A stretch of DNA of 64,000 nt from Gordonia phthalatica (GTDB lineage Bacteria > Actinomycetota > Actinomycetes > Mycobacteriales > Mycobacteriaceae). The notes under the pieces are model-generated. The model was not told the origin of the DNA, searched no databases, and saw only the letters and a list, made by a program, of their open reading frames with translations. The stretch is taken from NCBI RefSeq assembly GCF_001305675.1, contig NZ_CP011853.1:310001-374000 (forward strand), read 5' to 3'. Positions 59,813-64,000 of this stretch are shown here, piece by piece. Every line of letters starts with the position of its first letter. Positions within the stretch are counted from its first letter, which is position 1. A program made the translations under genes and the position numbers.

Positions 59813-62800
59813 TCAGCGGATGGGGGTGGTGTCGATGCCGAGTTCGCCGAGGCGGGCGCGGTACCGGTCGATGTTGCGGAGCTTCACGTCCTCGTAGCCG
59901 AGGACCAGTTCAGGTGCGCGGGCCACGTCGACCGACGAGGCGTACGAGGCCTCGCTGAGGTTGTTGACCAGGCCGTCGACGAGCTCGCGGTAGTGGGCCA
60001 GCAGCCGGCGTTCGATCTTGCGGACCTCGGCCTTGCCGAACGGATCGAACTTGGTGCCGCGCAGGAACTTGCCCTTGGCGAGGACGCGGAGCGCGACGTG
60101 CGAGCGGGGACCGAAGCCGATCTTCTTCTCGCGACCCATGGCGCGCAGCACCGGCGGGTGCAGCTTGTAGGTGAGGTTCCCCGCACCCGGCACCTCGGAG
60201 GCCACCGAGTCGATGAACGCCTTGTCGGTCAGCATGCGTGCGACCTCGTACTCGTCCTTGTACGCGGTGAGGCGGTGCAGGTTCGACGCGACGGCCTCGG
60301 ACAGCTCGGTGCTGTCGGTGAAGACCCGCTCGCGGCGCCAGACCCGCTCGATGTCGCGGATGTACGCGGCGGCGGCGCGCTCACCCGAGTAGGCGACGAG
60401 CTGTGCGGCGCGACGCTCCACCAGCTCGCGGACGGTGCCGGTCAGCGGGCTGCCGACGAACAGGTGGGTGGGGACCACGTCGTCGCTGCGGTGAGCGATG
60501 GTGGCGGACGCGGTGGCGGCGGCGAAGGCGGTCGGGTCGGCGACGGCCACGCGACCCCAGCGGAACGCCTCCTGGTTGGCCTTGACGGCGACACCGTTGA
60601 CGGCGATGGCCTCCTCGATCGACGCGGCCGGGATCGGCAGGGCGCCGGCCTGGTAGGCGGCGCCGACCAGCAGGAAGTTGGCCGTGGCGGTGTGACCGAA
60701 GATGGCCTCGGCGGCCTCGGCGGCGTCGAACGACACCACCTGGCGGGCGCGGGCCCCGACGCGGTCGAGCAGGCTCGCGTCCTCGGGGTAGGCCACGTTG
60801 CGGTCGTAGACCATCTCACCGGTCGCGGTGCGGCTGGTGGAGGCGACGGTGACGGTGCGCTCCGGATCGGCCACCCCGACGTGCTTGGCGTCGGCGGCGG
60901 TCAGCAGGTCGAAGGCGAGGACGCAGTCCGCGCCGGCCGGGCTGATCCGGTTGCTGGCCGCAAGCTCTTCGGTCGAGAGCCGCAGGTGCGAGGTGACGGG
61001 TCCGGCCTTCTGGCTCAGACCGGTCTGGTCCAGCCCCTCCACGTGCAGACCTGCGCGCAGGGCGGCGGTGCCGAGGACCTGGTTGACGGTGACGATGCCG
61101 GTGCCGCCGATGCCCGCGAGGAAGATGTTGTGGGTGTCGGTCAGCGCGGCGAACTCGGGGTCGCCGACGAGCGGAGCCTTGGCGGCCTCCTTCTTCGGCA
61201 ACTGCGTGCCCTCTTCCGGGAGCTCGACGGTGACGAAGGCCGGGCAGTCGCCGTCCATGCAGGTGTAGTCGGTGTTGCAGCTGGTCTGGTCGATGCGGGT
61301 CTTGCGACCGAACTCGGTCTCGACCGGCTGGACCGAGAGGCAGTTGGACTTGACGCCGCAGTCGCCGCAGCCCTCACACGCGGCCTCGTTGATGATGACG
61401 CGGGTGCGAGGCGTCGGAAGGGTGCCGCGCTTGCGCTTGCGGCGGGCCTCGGCGGCGCACTGCTGGTCGTAGATGAGGACGGTGACGCCCTCGATGTCGC
61501 GGAGCATGCGCTGCGCCTCGTCGAGCCGGTCGCGGTCCCAGAGCAGGACGCCGTCGGCCAGCGAACCCTTCGGATGGCGCTCGGGCTCCTCGGCGCAGAC
61601 GATGATCTTGGCGACGCCCTCGGACTTGAGCTTGTGGGTCAGCTGCGGGACGGTGAGACCGCCCTCGGCGTCCTGTGCGCCGGTCATCGCGACCGCTGCG
61701 TTGAACAGGATCTTGTACGTGATGTTGACGCCGGCGGCGACGCACGCCTGCACGGCGAGCTGACCGGAGTGGAAGTACGTGCCGTCGCCGACGTTCTGGA
61801 AGATGTGCTTGACGTCGGTGTACGGCGCCTGGCCGATCCACTGCGCACCCTCGCCACCCATCTGGGTGAGGCCGGTGACCTGGGAGTCGGTGCGCGAGCT
61901 CATGGTGACGAGCGTGTGGCAGCCGATGCCGCCGCCTGCCAGGGAGCCGTCCGGCACCGCGGTGGAGCGGTTGTGCGGGCAGCCCGAGCAGAAGTACGCG
62001 GTGCGCTTGGTGTCGAGCAGGGTGATGGCCGGGGGCGGCGGCTTCGGGATGTTGACGGCGACGCGGCCTTCGAGGACGTGGCGCAGGGTGCGCAGCAGAC
62101 GTGCGGCGGTGAGCTCGCCGTCGGAGGGAACCAGCGGGCGCCGCTGCTCGTCGCGCTTGCCGATGATGCGCGGGGCGTTCGCGGTGCCGTACAGGACGTC
62201 GACCACCTGCGACTCGACGAACGACATCTTGTCCTCGACCACCAGGACGGTCTCGACGCCGTCGGCCAGCTGCCGGACCTTCTCGGCGCCGAGCGGGTAG
62301 GGCATGCCGACACGCATGATGCGGATGCCGGCGCGGATCAGGTCGTCGTCGTGCAGACCGAGCTCCGACAGTCCCTGGCGGAGCGAGTCGTAGGCGGTGC
62401 CGACGGCCACGATGCCGAGCCAGGCGTCGGCGGGGTTCACCTCGATGGCGTCGATCTCGCTGAGCGCGGTCATCTTCTGGACCATCTCCCAGCGCGGGCC
62501 GTAGAGATCGGCTTCGGCGAGCACGCTGTCCGGCGGGGCGGCCATGACGCGCTGACGGTAGGTCCACGGGCGACCCTGCCACTCCAGGTCGGGGACGTCG
62601 ACGTGGAATTCGGTGAAGTCGCGGTTCAGGGTCCACAGACCGTCGCACACATCGGCGACCAGCTTCATCGCCGGCCAGGTGCCGGATGCGCGGGAGAGCT
62701 CGATGCCGAAGATGCCGAAGGCGATGACCTCCTCGGCGTTGCGCGGGAACAGGACCGGCATCGACAGCGCGGCGAGTGAGCGCTCGCTGGCCGCGGGGAC

Positions 62801-63277
62801 GGTGGACGACTTGGCGGCGGGATCGTCACCGACCAGGGCCAGGGCGCCGCCCTTCGGGTGAGCGCCGTACATGGCGGCGTGACGGAAGGCGTCGCTGGCG
62901 CGGTCGAGACCGGGGCCCTTGCCGTACCAGACGCCGACGATGCCGTCGTGGGTGCGGGCGCCCTTGGGGAGCTCCTGCTGGCTGCCCCAGACCGACGTGG
63001 CGCCGAGCTCCTCGTTGAGGCCGGGGACGAAGGTGATGGCGTGCGCATCGAGGTCGGGGACCTCGCCGAAGACCTTGTCGACGGCGGCGAGGGGGCTGCC
63101 CTGGTAGCCGGAGACGAAGGACGCGACGTTGCGGCCGGTACGACGTTCACGCTCGTGGTTCTCCACCAGCATCCGGGCGATGGCCTGCACACCGGTCAGC
63201 AGGACCGGTCCGGAGTTCGGACGGTACTTGTCGGACAGATCGAAGGTCTGCGCCCGCGGGTCGGCGACGGAGGTCAT
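59813..63277 (-). CDS. indolepyruvate ferredoxin oxidoreductase, single-chain form
   Basis: 1154 residues from ATG 63277 (ATG 63289 is an alternative four codons earlier). Fused IorA-IorB plan: an N-terminal pyrimidine/TPP region (about 1-650, with GGEGAQWIG and DGTYFHSGQ), a ferredoxin-like cluster segment CEGCGDCGVKSNCLS (about 690) plus CNTDYTCMDGDC, and a gamma-type domain GIGGTGIVTVNQVLG to the end. It oxidatively decarboxylates aryl- or branched-chain 2-oxoacids to acyl-CoA with ferredoxin. The window's aminotransferase and amino-acid dehydrogenase would supply such oxoacids. It is divergent from an Lrp regulator. Confidence 0.9.
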   Translation of the reverse strand: MTSVADPRAQTFDLSDKYRPNSGPVLLTGVQAIARMLVENHERERRTGRNVASFVSGYQGSPLAAVDKVFGEVPDLDAHAITFVPGLNEELGATSVWGSQQELPKGARTHDGIVGVWYGKGPGLDRASDAFRHAAMYGAHPKGGALALVGDDPAAKSSTVPAASERSLAALSMPVLFPRNAEEVIAFGIFGIELSRASGTWPAMKLVADVCDGLWTLNRDFTEFHVDVPDLEWQGRPWTYRQRVMAAPPDSVLAEADLYGPRWEMVQKMTALSEIDAIEVNPADAWLGIVAVGTAYDSLRQGLSELGLHDDDLIRAGIRIMRVGMPYPLGAEKVRQLADGVETVLVVEDKMSFVESQVVDVLYGTANAPRIIGKRDEQRRPLVPSDGELTAARLLRTLRHVLEGRVAVNIPKPPPPAITLLDTKRTAYFCSGCPHNRSTAVPDGSLAGGGIGCHTLVTMSSRTDSQVTGLTQMGGEGAQWIGQAPYTDVKHIFQNVGDGTYFHSGQLAVQACVAAGVNITYKILFNAAVAMTGAQDAEGGLTVPQLTHKLKSEGVAKIIVCAEEPERHPKGSLADGVLLWDRDRLDEAQRMLRDIEGVTVLIYDQQCAAEARRKRKRGTLPTPRTRVIINEAACEGCGDCGVKSNCLSVQPVETEFGRKTRIDQTSCNTDYTCMDGDCPAFVTVELPEEGTQLPKKEAAKAPLVGDPEFAALTDTHNIFLAGIGGTGIVTVNQVLGTAALRAGLHVEGLDQTGLSQKAGPVTSHLRLSTEELAASNRISPAGADCVLAFDLLTAADAKHVGVADPERTVTVASTSRTATGEMVYDRNVAYPEDASLLDRVGARARQVVSFDAAEAAEAIFGHTATANFLLVGAAYQAGALPIPAASIEEAIAVNGVAVKANQEAFRWGRVAVADPTAFAAATASATIAHRSDDVVPTHLFVGSPLTGTVRELVERRAAQLVAYSGERAAAAYIRDIERVWRRERVFTDSTELSEAVASNLHRLTAYKDEYEVARMLTDKAFIDSVASEVPGAGNLTYKLHPPVLRAMGREKKIGFGPRSHVALRVLAKGKFLRGTKFDPFGKAEVRKIERRLLAHYRELVDGLVNNLSEASYASSVDVARAPELVLGYEDVKLRNIDRYRARLGELGIDTTPIR

Positions 63278-63370
63278 GTGGTCCACCATTCGTCTCGGTC
63301 GGTTTGTGAAACCGATCACCAGTAGCTGATGGTTAAATGGTGGCCAAGCGTGGCAGGGTGGTCAATTGAT

Positions 63371-63384
63371 TCAGTTACAACTGA
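63371..63384. promoter_or_regulatory. candidate Lrp operator
   Basis: TCAGTT (63371-63376) and AACTGA (63379-63384) separated by AC, in an AT-rich stretch between the divergent oxidoreductase (start 63277) and Lrp (start 63432) genes. Lrp sites are about 15-bp palindromes, so size and place fit. Confidence 0.5.
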
Positions 63385-63431
63385 TCATTCTGATTAGTAA
63401 GTGATGTGGATCTCTGGAAGAGGTGACGAAA

Positions 63432-63947
63432 ATGCTCAGCATCGACGAGCTCGACGTGGAGCTGCTGAAACTGCTCGAGAAGGATGCGCGGCAGGGGGTT
63501 GCCGGGCTGGCCTCGACACTCGGCATCTCGCGGAACACCGTGCAGTCCCGGATCCGGCGGTTGGAGGAGGGCGGACTCATCGCGGGCTATCGCCCCCAGA
63601 TCGACATGACGAAGGCCGGGCTGGTGGTCCAGGCGTTTCTGGCACTGGAGACCGAGCAGGGCTCGCTGACCACGATCGCCGAGGCGGTCACCAAGATCCC
63701 GCAGGTCGTCGAGGTGCACACGGTCACCGGCCGCGAGGATCTCCTGGTGCGCGTGGCCACGTCCACCCAGCCCGAGCTCCTCACGCTGATCGAGGGCATC
63801 GTCGGCTTCTCCGGGGTCATCCACTCGACCACATGGCTCACCCTGACCACTCCGCTGCCGCATCGGACGGTGCCCGCACTCGCCGCGAAGGCGAAGGGGA
63901 CGGGGTGGGGGCGATCGACGGCACCCGGCGCCGGTGGTGCACGATGA
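63432..63947 (+). CDS. Lrp/AsnC-family regulator
   Basis: 171 residues from ATG 63432 (AGAGG 8 bases upstream); GTG 63423 has too little spacing. HTH about 4-62 (LDVELLKLLEKDARQGVAGL, then ISRNTVQSRIRRLEEGG) and an RAM/ligand domain (VVEVHTVTGREDLLVRV). It probably controls the divergent indolepyruvate oxidoreductase in response to an amino acid. The C-terminal 25 residues are a low-complexity extension. Confidence 0.9.
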   Translation: MLSIDELDVELLKLLEKDARQGVAGLASTLGISRNTVQSRIRRLEEGGLIAGYRPQIDMTKAGLVVQAFLALETEQGSLTTIAEAVTKIPQVVEVHTVTGREDLLVRVATSTQPELLTLIEGIVGFSGVIHSTTWLTLTTPLPHRTVPALAAKAKGTGWGRSTAPGAGGAR

Positions 63948-63951
63948 CGAG

Positions 63952-64000
63952 ATGTCGGTGATCAAGCACGATGAACGAGATGTCCGATCCTTCGTCCTGG
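63952..64000 (+). CDS. possible start of a further gene, cut by the window edge
   Basis: ATG 63952 opens a frame to the window end (MSVIKHDERDVRSFVL), 4 bp after the Lrp stop. Sixteen codons are too few for identification; codon use fits coding sequence. Confidence 0.3.
   Translation, partial: MSVIKHDERDVRSFVL

Noticed and set aside
59993..62779. Open frame of 928 codons on the plus strand opposite the indolepyruvate oxidoreductase
   Set aside because: It is the shadow of a GC-rich gene: the opposite strand has complete family motifs, while this translation is low-complexity Val/Asp/Gly/Arg-rich without any domain.

Overview
The window is chromosomal DNA from a high-GC actinomycete of the mycolic-acid group (Mycobacteriales). 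Gordonia or a close relative fits best. The signs are GTG starts, ATGA/GTGA stop-start overlaps, an antigen-85-like secreted esterase, an MmpS-like envelope protein, a twin-arginine phospholipase C, a mycothiol-type metal-binding domain, and a tyrA / TadA-partner / tadA order like that near Rv3752c-Rv3754 of M. tuberculosis. The genus is an inference. Coding density is very high; no gap over 300 bases lacks a gene. I see no CRISPR array, insertion sequence or prophage.

Layout. 1-4053: envelope acyltransferase and SGNH proteins and a zinc-ribbon protein. 4041-7520: glutarate/lysine catabolism (LacI regulator, gcdH, CaiB-type CoA-transferase). 7603-10598: HxlR regulator divergent from a PaaI thioesterase, an unusual cysteine hydrolase-metal-binding fusion and a regulator-like protein without a DNA-binding domain. 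10605-18206: Ser/Thr kinase, 2-hydroxyacid dehydrogenase, lipoprotein, FUSC transporter, methyltransferase, and a LysR / YeiH exporter pair. 18308-22607: aldehyde dehydrogenase with DUF779 partner, a GAF-domain regulator and, between them, a frameshifted Abi-like gene. 22781-27438: ABC transporter (permease frameshifted), two-component system, acyltransferase. 28663-32166: soxR, thioesterase, Ag85-like esterase, pat, tRNA-Ser(GCU), tRNA-Arg(ACG). 32262-37331: ferric-siderophore uptake operon with an exporter and a candidate IdeR/DtxR box. 37461-40425: LysR, thiolase and 3-oxoadipate enol-lactonase. 40504-44843: envelope proteins, tyrA, tadA pair, a repeat protein, tRNA-Ser(CGA), cspA. 44999-47945: ddl, murF, lipoprotein. 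47992-54319: tgt and gluQRS (queuosine modification) flanking an AAA+ ATPase-catA-catB-catC cluster. 54322-63947: PadR/efflux pair, phospholipase C, valine-type dehydrogenase, indolepyruvate oxidoreductase and an Lrp regulator.

How genes connect. catABC convert catechol to 3-oxoadipate enol-lactone. The separate locus at 38423-40425 supplies the enol-lactonase and probably the final thiolase; the 3-oxoadipate CoA-transferase is not here. gcdH plus the CoA-transferase would feed glutarate into crotonyl-CoA. The amino-acid dehydrogenase and indolepyruvate oxidoreductase add amino-acid catabolism, so much of the window concerns using aromatic and amino acids as carbon sources.

Most interesting points: (1) an AAA+ ATPase of a distinctive subfamily heading the catABC cluster; (2) long, nearly perfect intergenic hairpins, two of which (30712 and 44925) are copies of one 47-nt element with a covarying base pair; (3) two coding frames broken by small indels (Abi-like gene, ABC permease) that are either pseudogenes or read errors; (4) a cysteine hydrolase-DinB/MDMPI fusion; (5) several strong candidate operators between divergent genes.
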